Assembly (NCBI GenBank): GCA_002479405.1
Contig: DLMX01000047.1
Span: 1 to 13,059 of the forward strand
Direction: 5' to 3'
DNA: 13,059 nt
Origin: Methylophilaceae bacterium UBA7525
GTDB taxonomy: Bacteria > Pseudomonadota > Gammaproteobacteria > Burkholderiales > Methylophilaceae
A program made the translations under genes and the position numbers. Below, piece after piece: positions 6,458 to 13,059 of this stretch (position 1 is its first letter; every line of letters starts with the position of its first letter). The notes under the pieces are model-generated. The model ran no database searches, was not told the DNA's origin, and saw nothing but the letters and a program-made list of their open reading frames with translations.

Positions 6458-6479
6458 CCATACATAGCTTTGTTTTTTT
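6434..6479 (+). terminator. Intrinsic terminator reading plus, overlapping the leuA promoter
   Basis: AAAGCT (6434-6439) pairs with AGCTTT (6466-6471), and TATGG (6442-6446) pairs with CCATA (6458-6462). The hairpin is followed by G and seven T's (6473-6479) on the plus strand. There is no plus-strand gene upstream within 3 kb. It would block antisense transcription entering pssA, or end a small RNA. On the minus strand the same repeat lies within the leuA promoter and lacks a T tail. Confidence 0.5.
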
Positions 6480-6482
6480 CTA

Positions 6483-7283
6483 TCAAGACGATAGAGAAGA
6501 ATTCCCATCTTTCAAAAATCGCCCCTTGACCCACATCACATAGCCGGAAAGCGCGTACGCCAGCGAGACGACGAACAGGATGACCGGCGGGCTGTATGAA
6601 ATCAGCACGATCGCCAGAACGATCAGCAGAATGACGATAAACGGCACACTACGGCGCAGATTGATGTCCTTGCCGCTGTAGAACTTCAGGTCGCTGACCA
6701 TGGACAAGCCGGCAATAACGGTAAGAGCCCAGGCCAGCCACTTCATGTGGATCAGGTCGAACAGTAGTCCGGTACCGGCAATCCTGTTATCGAAAGAGAT
6801 CCAGACCAGACCCGCCAGCAATGCGGCTGCTGCGGGGCTGGGCAAGCCTTGGAAGTAACGCTTGTCGCTATCGTCCAGCTTGGTGTTGAATCGTGCCAGC
6901 CGAAGCGCGGCACAGGCACAGTAAATGAATGCCGCAATCCAGCCCAGCTTGCCGAGCGGTTTCAACGCCCAGACATAAATTACCAACGCCGGTGCCACAC
7001 CAAAGGACACCATGTCGGAAAGGCTGTCGTACTCTGCACCGAAAGCACTTTGTGTGTTGGTCAGGCGTGCCACACGGCCATCCAGGCCATCCAGCACCAT
7101 GGCAATGAAAATCGCCGCAGCAGAATGCTCATAATTACCGTTCATCGCCTGCACGATGGCGTAGAAACCGGCAAACAACGCAGCTGTCGTAAACAGATTG
7201 GGCAGCAGGTAGATGCCGCGTTCACGCAGGCCGGGGTCCACCAGTGATTTTCTGCGACGAATTTGTTGCGGAGTTTCGGCCAT
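6483..7283 (-). CDS. pssA: CDP-diacylglycerol--serine O-phosphatidyltransferase
   Basis: This is a membrane enzyme that transfers phosphatidyl from CDP-diacylglycerol to serine, giving phosphatidylserine, the precursor of phosphatidylethanolamine. The CDP-alcohol phosphatidyltransferase signature DG-x2-AR-x8-G-x3-D-x3-D is complete: DGRVAR, then LTNTQSAFG, then AEYDSLSD. About eight hydrophobic helices follow or surround it, including NLFTTAALFAGFYAIVQAM and a C-terminal pair. The frame is open to an ATG at 7308-7310, but that codon directly abuts a -10 box (TGCTATACT at 7311-7319), so it would not be in the transcript. The ATG at 7281-7283 has AGGA nine bases upstream and gives MAETPQQIRRRK, 266 residues; I use it. 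In related bacteria pssA often precedes leuA. Here a 306-bp spacer with its own promoter separates them. Confidence 0.93.
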   Translation of the reverse strand: MAETPQQIRRRKSLVDPGLRERGIYLLPNLFTTAALFAGFYAIVQAMNGNYEHSAAAIFIAMVLDGLDGRVARLTNTQSAFGAEYDSLSDMVSFGVAPALVIYVWALKPLGKLGWIAAFIYCACAALRLARFNTKLDDSDKRYFQGLPSPAAAALLAGLVWISFDNRIAGTGLLFDLIHMKWLAWALTVIAGLSMVSDLKFYSGKDINLRRSVPFIVILLIVLAIVLISYSPPVILFVVSLAYALSGYVMWVKGRFLKDGNSSLSS

Positions 7284-7310
7284 TGCAAGGATTCCTGAAT
7301 AAGTGGCCAT

Positions 7311-7319
7311 AGTATAGCA
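7311..7319 (-). promoter_or_regulatory. Extended -10 promoter of pssA
   Basis: The minus strand reads TGCTATACT, an extended -10 element (TGn plus TATACT at 7311-7316). A -35 match is poor (CTTGAA at a 15-base spacing). The predicted start near 7304 gives a ~20-nt leader carrying AGGA before the ATG at 7281-7283. Confidence 0.5.
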
Positions 7320-7432
7320 AAGACAAGCGAATTCAAGGCTTCACCATCTGTTCGGCCATCACATCAAAGACCGTCGCAAGATTTTATATCCTGCACGCCG
7401 TCCAGGACACATGATTCACTATCGTGACCGCC

Positions 7433-7448
7433 CGGCATGGTAGTTGCT
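7433..7448 (+). promoter_or_regulatory. Sigma-54-like promoter of the Cache-CheW gene
   Basis: The site reads CGGCATG-GTAG-TTGCT. Against the RpoN consensus TGGCACG-N4-TTGCW it has two mismatches, keeps the essential GG (7434-7435) and GC (7446-7447), and has the correct ten-base spacing between them. Transcription would start near 7458-7460, about 32 nt before the ATG at 7492. I did not recognise a specific enhancer-binding site upstream. No good sigma-70 promoter competes in this spacer. Confidence 0.55.
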
Positions 7449-7491
7449 TCAGCTGACTCAAATAATTCAAATTTGCTTCGAGAGGACCACC

Positions 7492-10089
7492 ATGCCAATA
7501 GACCATAACAACATCCAAGACCGCATGGACAAGCACATGTCAGGGCTTAACCGCTATCGCGAGTCGATTCATCAGCTGCAATCCGTCTGGGATAACCTTT
7601 CCCTGCTTGCACAATTATCGGGCACCGGCACCGATATGACCGAAACCCGAACGGCATTCGGCCAGCTAACCAATGACGTGCTAAGCAACCTGTCCAAGGA
7701 AACCCTGAATAAAACCGTGACGGGACTCACTGCAAAAGCCCAGATGATTGTCGATATCGTTATCCGCAATCTTTTTGAGAGAACTGCCGACATCGGGTTT
7801 CTGGCAACCGATGACGATATACGCCAGTTTCTGGCAAACGAACTGAAAGGCGAATCTTCCGATCAGGATGCAAATGATCTCAGAGTCCGTTTTCGCGAAT
7901 ACGTAAAGAAGTACTCGGTCTATTCCAATATTATCCTGCTGGACCCTCAGGGGCGGATACTGGTCCAGCTCGACGAAAGCAACCCTGTCGCGCACTCGAC
8001 GGATGAATTGATAAACGAGGCCTTCAGCACCTCGCAGGCTTACGTGGAAATCTATCGAAAAACCGATCTGCTGCCGAATCAGGACAAAAGCCTGGTCTAT
8101 GCCTATAAAGTCACCTCTCCCGACAATAAAAACGTATTGGGGATACTCTGCCTCTGCTTCCGCTTCGAAAGTGAGATGGACGGGGTGTTCAAGGATTTGA
8201 TCGCCGAACACGACTGGGTCGTCGGCATCATGCTGGACAAGGACGCCAAGGTCATCGCGACCAGTGATCAGTATCAGGTGCCCCTTGGCGCCAAGCTTGA
8301 GATCACCGCGGACAATGAAGACTGGAAAATGACCCGGTTTGCCGACCGCGAGTACCTGACCGTGACCAAGCACACCAAAGGCTACCAGGGTTACAAGGGG
8401 CCAGGCTGGATGGGCCATGCCATGATTCCGCTGGAACATGCCTTCAGCGACTGTATCGAAGCACTGATCAACGGAATCAATCCCGGCATGCTGGCCAAGG
8501 TCATGCGCAGTCCGCTGCTGTTTTCGCAGAGCCTGCTCACCATTCCCAAAAAGGCGGCAATGATCCAAAGCAAATTGAACCAGTCCGTATGGAACGGCAA
8601 TATCTGGCAAACCCGCAACGCAGGCTCACAGCAAAACAGTTTTTCCAAGGTGCTGCTGTGGGAAATCAGCAACACCGGCTTCAAAACCCAGAATGTGATC
8701 GAAAAAACCGTTTCCGACCTCTACCAGACCGTGGTCTCCATCATGCTCGAGAGTTCCAGGTTTTTCGCATTCCTGGCGGTGGACATCATGGACCGGAACC
8801 TCTACGAGCGCGCCAACGACTGCCGCTGGTGGGCGCTGACGTCATCTTTCAGGAAAATACTGTCAAAATCGCAAAGGACTGCGGGTGACATTCATTCGCT
8901 GGAAAAAATCCTGGCTTACATCAACGGCCTCTATACCGTATATGACAACCTTGTCATTTTTGACCGTCAAGGCAAAATTCTTGCCGTCTCCAATCCCGAT
9001 TACAGGGATTGCGTCGACACGGTCATCGAGAGCGAATGGATAAGCCAACTGAGAGGCACACGCACCACACAGGAATACGTGGTCTCAAAATTCGAACCCT
9101 CACCGCTTTACAAAAACCAGCCGACTTATATATATGCGGCGGCAATTCGCAGCGAAGACGATATGGGAATAGTCGGCGGAATCGGCATCGTGTTCGACAG
9201 CCAGCCGCAATTTGCCGCCATGTTGCAGGATTCACTGCCGAGAGATGCCGACGGCCACCCAATCAAGGGGAGTTTCACGCTTTATGTCGATGGCGACATG
9301 AAAATCATCTCATCCACGCTCAAGGAGTTTGAGGTGGGCAGCGAATTCACGATTCATCCGGATCTCTGCAAAATGGCCGCCGGAGAGGATGCCTTCGATA
9401 TTGCAATCCATGATGGCCGCTACTATGCGGTCGGCGCATGCGCTTCTGCCGGCTATCGCGAGTACAAGGGCAAGCATGACGCCTACAAAAACCAGATCAC
9501 CGCACTGATTTTCATCCCGCTTGGCAATGCAGCGGAAATCGATGCACTGATTGAAGCCGACCAGGCCTTCCAGCACAACCAGTTCAGGCCAGGCTCAACC
9601 GGCGATGCCGGCAAGGAAGCCAGAGAATATGCCACCTTCTATGTCGGTGAGAACTGGTTCGGCATCCCTGCCTCGCAGGTCGTACAAGCAACGGAACCAT
9701 TAAACATCAGGGCGATTCCGGATACGCCGCCTATCCTGCATGGCGTTCTGCAATATCAGGGCAACGTCATCCCGGTCATGAATATGACCGAAATGCTTGA
9801 AACCGGAATCGACTCCCCGCCGGAGATCAGGCAGGTCATCATCATTCAGTCGACAGCCAATTCTCCGCAATTCGGTATCCTGGTGAGTGCACTCGGCGAA
9901 ATACCTGCGATCGAGCCGGAAAAGATCAAATCCATTTCCGATATCTTCTTCTGCAAGAGCGATAGTCCTGCAGTAGGCGTTACCCGCATATCATCGGATA
10001 GTGATCAGAGCGACATGCTGACCATACTCTCGGCTGAGGACCTGTGGCAGAGAGTCAACGTACTGAAGCACTCCATGGAAGCAGCTTAG
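7492..10089 (+). CDS. Soluble tandem double-Cache sensor with C-terminal CheW domain
   Basis: The 865 residues hold two similar sensor halves and a CheW domain. Half 1 (about 62-320) starts with a long helix and RNLFERTADIGFLATDDD (92-109). Two PAS-like subdomains follow: YSVYSNIILLDPQGRILVQL (141-160), then GIMLDKDAKVIATSD to GHAMIPL (245-314). Half 2 (about 400-680) repeats this with RNLYERANDC (435-444), YTVYDNLVIFDRQGKILAVS (481-500) and FTLYVDGDMKIISS to ALIFIPL (595-677). The CheW domain (about 710-862) has FYVGENWFGIPASQVVQ and GVLQYQGNVIPVMNM. CheW couples receptors to the kinase CheA. No signal peptide or membrane helix is visible, so this is probably a cytoplasmic ligand-sensing coupling protein, perhaps bringing its signal to a receptor-CheA array. 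No other chemotaxis gene is in the window. The ATG has AGAGG six bases upstream. The ligand is unknown. Confidence 0.82.
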   Translation: MPIDHNNIQDRMDKHMSGLNRYRESIHQLQSVWDNLSLLAQLSGTGTDMTETRTAFGQLTNDVLSNLSKETLNKTVTGLTAKAQMIVDIVIRNLFERTADIGFLATDDDIRQFLANELKGESSDQDANDLRVRFREYVKKYSVYSNIILLDPQGRILVQLDESNPVAHSTDELINEAFSTSQAYVEIYRKTDLLPNQDKSLVYAYKVTSPDNKNVLGILCLCFRFESEMDGVFKDLIAEHDWVVGIMLDKDAKVIATSDQYQVPLGAKLEITADNEDWKMTRFADREYLTVTKHTKGYQGYKGPGWMGHAMIPLEHAFSDCIEALINGINPGMLAKVMRSPLLFSQSLLTIPKKAAMIQSKLNQSVWNGNIWQTRNAGSQQNSFSKVLLWEISNTGFKTQNVIEKTVSDLYQTVVSIMLESSRFFAFLAVDIMDRNLYERANDCRWWALTSSFRKILSKSQRTAGDIHSLEKILAYINGLYTVYDNLVIFDRQGKILAVSNPDYRDCVDTVIESEWISQLRGTRTTQEYVVSKFEPSPLYKNQPTYIYAAAIRSEDDMGIVGGIGIVFDSQPQFAAMLQDSLPRDADGHPIKGSFTLYVDGDMKIISSTLKEFEVGSEFTIHPDLCKMAAGEDAFDIAIHDGRYYAVGACASAGYREYKGKHDAYKNQITALIFIPLGNAAEIDALIEADQAFQHNQFRPGSTGDAGKEAREYATFYVGENWFGIPASQVVQATEPLNIRAIPDTPPILHGVLQYQGNVIPVMNMTEMLETGIDSPPEIRQVIIIQSTANSPQFGILVSALGEIPAIEPEKIKSISDIFFCKSDSPAVGVTRISSDSDQSDMLTILSAEDLWQRVNVLKHSMEAA

Positions 10090-10111
10090 CCAGTACTGAC
10101 AATGCATTCAC

Positions 10112-10141
10112 ATGACAGCCTGCAACATTGCGGGCTGTCAT
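10112..10141 (+). other. Long perfect hairpin between the Cache-CheW gene and tgt
   Basis: ATGACAGCCTGCAA pairs with TTGCGGGCTGTCAT over 14 positions, with one T-G wobble and almost no loop. It begins 22 bp after the stop codon at 10087-10089. It is followed by CTGCACGG, with no T run on either strand. It may act as an mRNA 3' end or processing structure, or a Rho-assisted terminator. Confidence 0.5.
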
Positions 10142-10151
10142 CTGCACGGAG

Positions 10152-10182
10152 TTGCAACGACTGCCTTATTGTCTGTGATAGT
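10152..10182 (+). promoter_or_regulatory. Possible promoter of tgt
   Basis: TTGCAA (10152-10157) and GATAGT (10177-10182), preceded by TGT (a partial extended -10), are 19 bases apart. The start would be near 10189, about 22 nt before the tgt ATG. The spacing is long, so this is tentative. Confidence 0.28.
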
Positions 10183-10210
10183 ATCGCGGCTTCAAATATT
10201 AGTACGTCTT

Positions 10211-11356
10211 ATGCAATTTTCCCTCATCAATCAGGATGGTGCTGCCAGACGCGGCACCCTCAAACTGGCCCATGGCGAAGTACAGACGCCGGCTTTCATG
10301 CCGGTCGGCACTTATGGCTCGGTCAAGTCGCTCTCGCCCAATGAAATCCGCGACATCGGCGCGCACATCATTCTGGGCAATACTTTCCACCTGTGGCTGC
10401 GGCCGGGACTGGAAGTCATTGCCGCACACGGCGGTCTACATCAGTTCATGAGCTGGGACGGCCCGATCCTGACCGACTCCGGCGGCTTTCAGGTCTGGAG
10501 CCTGGGCGACCTGCGCAAGATCTCGGAAGAAGGCGTGAAATTCCGCTCGCCGATCAATGGCGACAGCTGCTTCCTGACGCCGGAAGAATCCATGCGCATC
10601 CAGAAGGTGCTGAATTCCGATATCGTCATGATCTTCGACGAGTGCACGCCCTATCCGGCCACCCACTTGGAGGCCAATGAATCCATGCAACTGAGCCTGC
10701 GCTGGGCCGCACGCAGCAAGGCAGAGTTTGACAGACCAGCCGGCCCGCAGGCGATAACCTCCGAGAGCGGTGAGCAAGAACGGAACGCTTTGTTCGGCAT
10801 CGTGCAGGGCGGCATGTATGAAGACCTGCGCGATATTTCGTTACAAGGTCTGGTGGATATCGGCTTTGATGGGTACGCCATCGGCGGCCTGTCGGTCGGC
10901 GAACCGAAGGAAGACATGCTCCGCATCCTGGCTCACACTGCGCCGCGAATGCCGAAAGACAAGCCACGCTATCTGATGGGCGTCGGCACGCCGGAAGATC
11001 TGGTCGCTGCCGTGGCGGAGGGTATCGACATGTTCGACTGCGTGATGCCGACGCGCAATGCGCGCAACGGCTGGCTGTTCACGCGTCATGGCGACATCAA
11101 GATCAAGAATGCCCGCTATCGCAGCGATACCGGCCCGCTGGATCCCGATTGTGCTTGCTACACCTGCCGCAACTTTACTCGCGGCTACCTGCATCATCTT
11201 TACCGGCTGGGCGAGATTCTGGGCGCACGCCTCAACACCATCCACAACCTGCATTATTACCAGGAACTGATGGCAGGCATGCGCAACGCCATCGAACAAG
11301 GCACTTTCGCCGGCTTTGTCGATGAATTCAAGCGCCAGCGCAATAGTCTATGCTAG
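10211..11356 (+). CDS. tgt: tRNA-guanine(34) transglycosylase
   Basis: Tgt exchanges guanine at position 34 of tRNAs with GUN anticodons for preQ1, the first tRNA-bound step of queuosine synthesis. From MQFSLINQDG the protein has 381 residues. DSGGFQVWS (89-97) holds the Asp acting as general acid/base. IVQGG (197-201) and GGLSVGE (225-231) line the base pocket. DMFDCVMPTRNARNG (273-287) contains the nucleophilic Asp276. The zinc ligands C314, C316, C319 and H345 are present. A short extra loop (about 175-192, with RPAGPQAITSESGEQE) precedes the pocket. The frame is open further upstream, but homologues begin at this ATG; the ribosome-binding site is weak. yajC and secD follow, the usual order; queA, often just upstream, is replaced here by the Cache-CheW gene. 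Confidence 0.97.
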   Translation: MQFSLINQDGAARRGTLKLAHGEVQTPAFMPVGTYGSVKSLSPNEIRDIGAHIILGNTFHLWLRPGLEVIAAHGGLHQFMSWDGPILTDSGGFQVWSLGDLRKISEEGVKFRSPINGDSCFLTPEESMRIQKVLNSDIVMIFDECTPYPATHLEANESMQLSLRWAARSKAEFDRPAGPQAITSESGEQERNALFGIVQGGMYEDLRDISLQGLVDIGFDGYAIGGLSVGEPKEDMLRILAHTAPRMPKDKPRYLMGVGTPEDLVAAVAEGIDMFDCVMPTRNARNGWLFTRHGDIKIKNARYRSDTGPLDPDCACYTCRNFTRGYLHHLYRLGEILGARLNTIHNLHYYQELMAGMRNAIEQGTFAGFVDEFKRQRNSLC

Positions 11357-11417
11357 AATTTTGCGATTGTTTTGCCAACATTCATTTTGTAATCAGTGCA
11401 TTTGAGAAAGGTTTACC

Positions 11418-11738
11418 GTGTTGATTAGTTCCGCTTTTGCTGCCGATGCAGCTGCTGCCGCTCCTAACTGGACCAGCTTCCTTCCACTCATCATCATTTT
11501 CGTACTGTTCTGGTTCATGCTGATCCGTCCGCAAATGAAGCAGGCCAAACAGCATCGCGCCATGGTCGCTGCCCTACAAAAAGGCGACGAAGTTGCCGTT
11601 GCCGGCGGCATCATCGGCAAGATCACCAAAGTGACAGATGATTTTGTTGATGTGGAAATCGCTCCTGAAATCAACATCCATGTACAAAAGCACGCAGTGC
11701 AGACCCTGCTGCCCAAGGGCACGATCAAGGCTTTATAA
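11418..11738 (+). CDS. yajC: Sec translocon accessory protein YajC
   Basis: YajC is a small inner-membrane protein that forms a complex with SecD and SecF next to SecYEG. The 106 residues show a short N-terminal stretch rich in alanine, one membrane helix (about 19-38, SFLPLIIIFVLFWFMLI) followed by RPQMKQAK, and a cytoplasmic domain with the conserved LQKGDEVAVAGGIIGKI and VTDDFVDVEIA. The start codon is GTG (11418-11420) with AAAGG six bases upstream; no ATG is available. It lies 61 bp after tgt and 89 bp before secD, the common tgt-yajC-secD-secF order. The short hairpin after its stop may lower transcription into secD. Confidence 0.96.
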   Translation: MLISSAFAADAAAAAPNWTSFLPLIIIFVLFWFMLIRPQMKQAKQHRAMVAALQKGDEVAVAGGIIGKITKVTDDFVDVEIAPEINIHVQKHAVQTLLPKGTIKAL

Positions 11739-11741
11739 GGT

Positions 11742-11764
11742 AAGGGGCACTTTTGTGCCCCTTT
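11742..11764 (+). terminator. Hairpin between yajC and secD, weak terminator
   Basis: AAGGGGCAC (11742-11750) and GTGCCCCTT (11755-11763) form a perfect nine-pair stem with loop TTTT, 3 bp after the yajC stop. The tail is only TTTCG, so termination is probably partial, and it may set the YajC to SecD ratio. Confidence 0.5.
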
Positions 11765-11827
11765 CGCCATTCATCTCCAACATTCCAGCCCAACTGTTCT
11801 AAATTTGGAACCCACACGAGTCGCATC

Positions 11828-13059
11828 ATGAACCGTTATCCCTTATGGAAATACCTGCTGGTCGCCATCTCTCTGATCGTGGCGATCATTTATTCCCTGC
11901 CCAATGTTTTCGGCGAATCTCCTGCCGTGCAAATCAGCACATCCAAAAGCCACCTGAAAATCGATACCGAGCTGCTCGATCGTGTAGAAGCCGGACTTAA
12001 GCAGGAAGGCGTGACGTATGACGCGATTTTCCTGGATACCAGCGGCATCAAGGTGCGGTTCGCCAATCCGGACAATCAGATCCGGGCCAGGGATGTACTC
12101 GATCAGTTGCTGGGCAGCGACTACATCATCGCGCTGAACCTGTTGTCACAATCACCGTCCTGGCTCAACAGCATCGGCGCATTGCCCATGTACCTGGGCC
12201 TGGACCTGCGCGGCGGGGTGCACTTCCTGCTTGAAGTGGACATGGATTCCGCGCTGACGCAGGCTGCCGAACGTTATGTCGGTGACTTCCGCAGCGCTTT
12301 CCGCAAGGACAAGATCAATTATCTCGGCATTTCCCGCGAAGGTCAGACCGTACAAATTCGCTTCAATCAGGCGGAAGAGGCAAAAAAGGCGGAACGCATC
12401 ATCAATCGCGACTATGCCGATCTGACAATCAGGCAAAGTGGTACCGGCAACGAGATCACACTGACCGCCTCACTGAGCACGGTCGCCCAGAAGCGTATTC
12501 AGGATTTCGCCCTGAAACAGAACATTCAGACATTACATAACCGCATCAATGAACTGGGAGTCGCGGAACCGATCATCCAGCAACAAGGCGCCAACCGCGT
12601 TGTCGTCCAACTGCCGGGCGTGCAGGACACCGCCAAGGCCAAGGAAATTCTCGGCCGCACCGCCACGCTGGAAATCCGCATGGTGGATGAAGAAAAGAGC
12701 GATGCCGTGACCCTGGACAACGCATCCAAGGGCCAGGTACCGTTCGGCACCGAATTCTTTGTCGACCGCAACGGCCAGCCGCTGCTCGTCAAAAAGAGCG
12801 TCGTACTGACCGGCGATTACATCACCGATGCAGGCCCCGGCCTTGACCAGCAGACCGGAGAATCTGTCGTGCATGTAACATTGGACGGTCGCGGCGCCGG
12901 CATCTTCAAGCAGGTCACCCGTGAAAACGTCGGCAAACGCATGGCCATCCTGTTAATCGAAAAGGGCGAAGCGGAAGTCATCACTGCCCCTGTCATCCGT
13001 GAGGAGATCGGTGGCGGCCGCGTGCAGATCTCCGGCATGGCCAATATCAAGGAAGCCAC
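11828..13059 (+). CDS. secD: Protein translocase subunit SecD, 3' end outside the window
   Basis: SecD, with SecF, uses the proton motive force to complete protein export on the periplasmic side. The window contains 410 complete codons from ATG 11828-11830 and the frame is still open at 13059, so the C-terminal membrane domain lies outside. An N-terminal helix (about 8-25, KYLLVAISLIVAIIYSLP) leads into the periplasmic part. The family motif GLDLRGG is at 124-130. The P1 region includes LHNRINELGVAEPIIQQQG and VVVQLPGVQDTAKAKEILG (about 237-280). GPGLDQQTGESVVHVTLDGRG follows in two contiguous parts, and IREEIGGGRVQISG near the window edge precedes the second helix. The ribosome-binding site is weak (ACGAG). 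It follows yajC, and secF is expected next. Confidence 0.97.
   Translation, partial: MNRYPLWKYLLVAISLIVAIIYSLPNVFGESPAVQISTSKSHLKIDTELLDRVEAGLKQEGVTYDAIFLDTSGIKVRFANPDNQIRARDVLDQLLGSDYIIALNLLSQSPSWLNSIGALPMYLGLDLRGGVHFLLEVDMDSALTQAAERYVGDFRSAFRKDKINYLGISREGQTVQIRFNQAEEAKKAERIINRDYADLTIRQSGTGNEITLTASLSTVAQKRIQDFALKQNIQTLHNRINELGVAEPIIQQQGANRVVVQLPGVQDTAKAKEILGRTATLEIRMVDEEKSDAVTLDNASKGQVPFGTEFFVDRNGQPLLVKKSVVLTGDYITDAGPGLDQQTGESVVHVTLDGRGAGIFKQVTRENVGKRMAILLIEKGEAEVITAPVIREEIGGGRVQISGMANIKEA

Larger units (their letters stand above)
6292..6479 (+). ncRNA. Candidate ~185-nt RNA antisense to the leuA promoter and leader
   Basis: The extent is set by the promoter-like pair at 6258-6285 and the T7-tailed terminator at 6434-6479. 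The RNA would begin with a CTGCGC/GCGCAG hairpin (about 6290-6308) and contain a TCAGCC/GGCTGA hairpin (about 6364-6382). It would be fully complementary to the leuA leader peptide and core promoter. The plus strand has no convincing ORF here. Nothing identifies a known RNA family, so this is an inference from flanking signals. Confidence 0.25.

Noticed and set aside
6173..6508. 111-residue minus-strand ORF spanning the pssA-leuA spacer, ending with an ATGA overlap with leuA
   Set aside because: It begins inside the end of pssA, has no ribosome-binding site, odd composition (many W, C, Y, S) and no family resemblance. It runs across the leuA promoter. The spacer is better explained as promoter plus leader.
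7444..7491. Upstream TTG start for the Cache-CheW protein adding 16 residues
   Set aside because: The TTG lies inside the sigma-54-like -12 element and lacks a ribosome-binding site, while ATG 7492 has AGAGG at six bases.
7681..8610. 309-residue minus-strand ORF opposite the Cache-CheW gene
   Set aside because: A long shadow frame in GC-rich codons, without ribosome-binding site, promoter or family motifs.
12533..12874. Minus-strand ORFs opposite secD
   Set aside because: secD is unmistakable on the plus strand across this stretch; these are antisense shadows.
1..13059. CRISPR array, insertion sequence, prophage, toxin-antitoxin or defence island
   Set aside because: No spaced direct repeats, no transposase or integrase motifs, and no small paired ORFs with good start sites. 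All long ORFs are accounted for by housekeeping or sensory genes.

Overview
The window looks like the chromosome of a betaproteobacterium, probably of the Nitrosomonadales/Methylophilaceae type. This rests on the protein sequences and on familiar gene orders (ffh divergent from a ypjD/CcsA-like gene; pssA followed by leuA; tgt-yajC-secD). It is inference, not a database match. Most of the window is housekeeping DNA. I see no insertion sequence, integrase, CRISPR array or rRNA.

Layout. Positions 1-32 (minus) hold the first codons of a YaiI/DUF188 protein. Positions 95-170 (minus) are tRNA-Lys(TTT), with its own near-consensus promoter and a hairpin terminator. Then come ffh (minus) and the divergent cytochrome-assembly-like gene ypjD (plus). 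A minus-strand block follows from 7283 down to 2551: pssA, a 306-bp leader region, leuA, rnk, a frameshifted EamA transporter and a HAD-IB phosphatase that ends 5 bp from ypjD. From 7492 everything reads plus: a large gene for a soluble protein with two double-Cache modules and a CheW domain, then tgt, yajC and the first 410 codons of secD.

How the genes work together. ffh (SRP GTPase), yajC and secD all serve protein export. pssA makes phosphatidylserine for membrane lipid. leuA commits carbon to leucine. tgt starts queuosine modification of tRNA. rnk encodes a GreA-like RNA polymerase-binding factor and sits 25 bp behind leuA.

Two regions deserve most attention. First, the pssA-leuA spacer holds a strong sigma-70 promoter (TTGTCA-17-TATATT). 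Its predicted start lies only 2-4 nt before the ATG of a 39-codon ORF with seven leucines in its last twelve residues. This looks like an essentially leaderless leucine leader peptide controlling leuA. The opposite strand of the same spacer carries a promoter-like pair and an intrinsic terminator that would frame a ~185-nt antisense RNA. Second, the 865-residue Cache-Cache-CheW protein has no visible membrane segment, although Cache domains are normally extracytoplasmic. The two Cache modules are a divergent internal duplication, and a sigma-54-like promoter lies at the right distance upstream.
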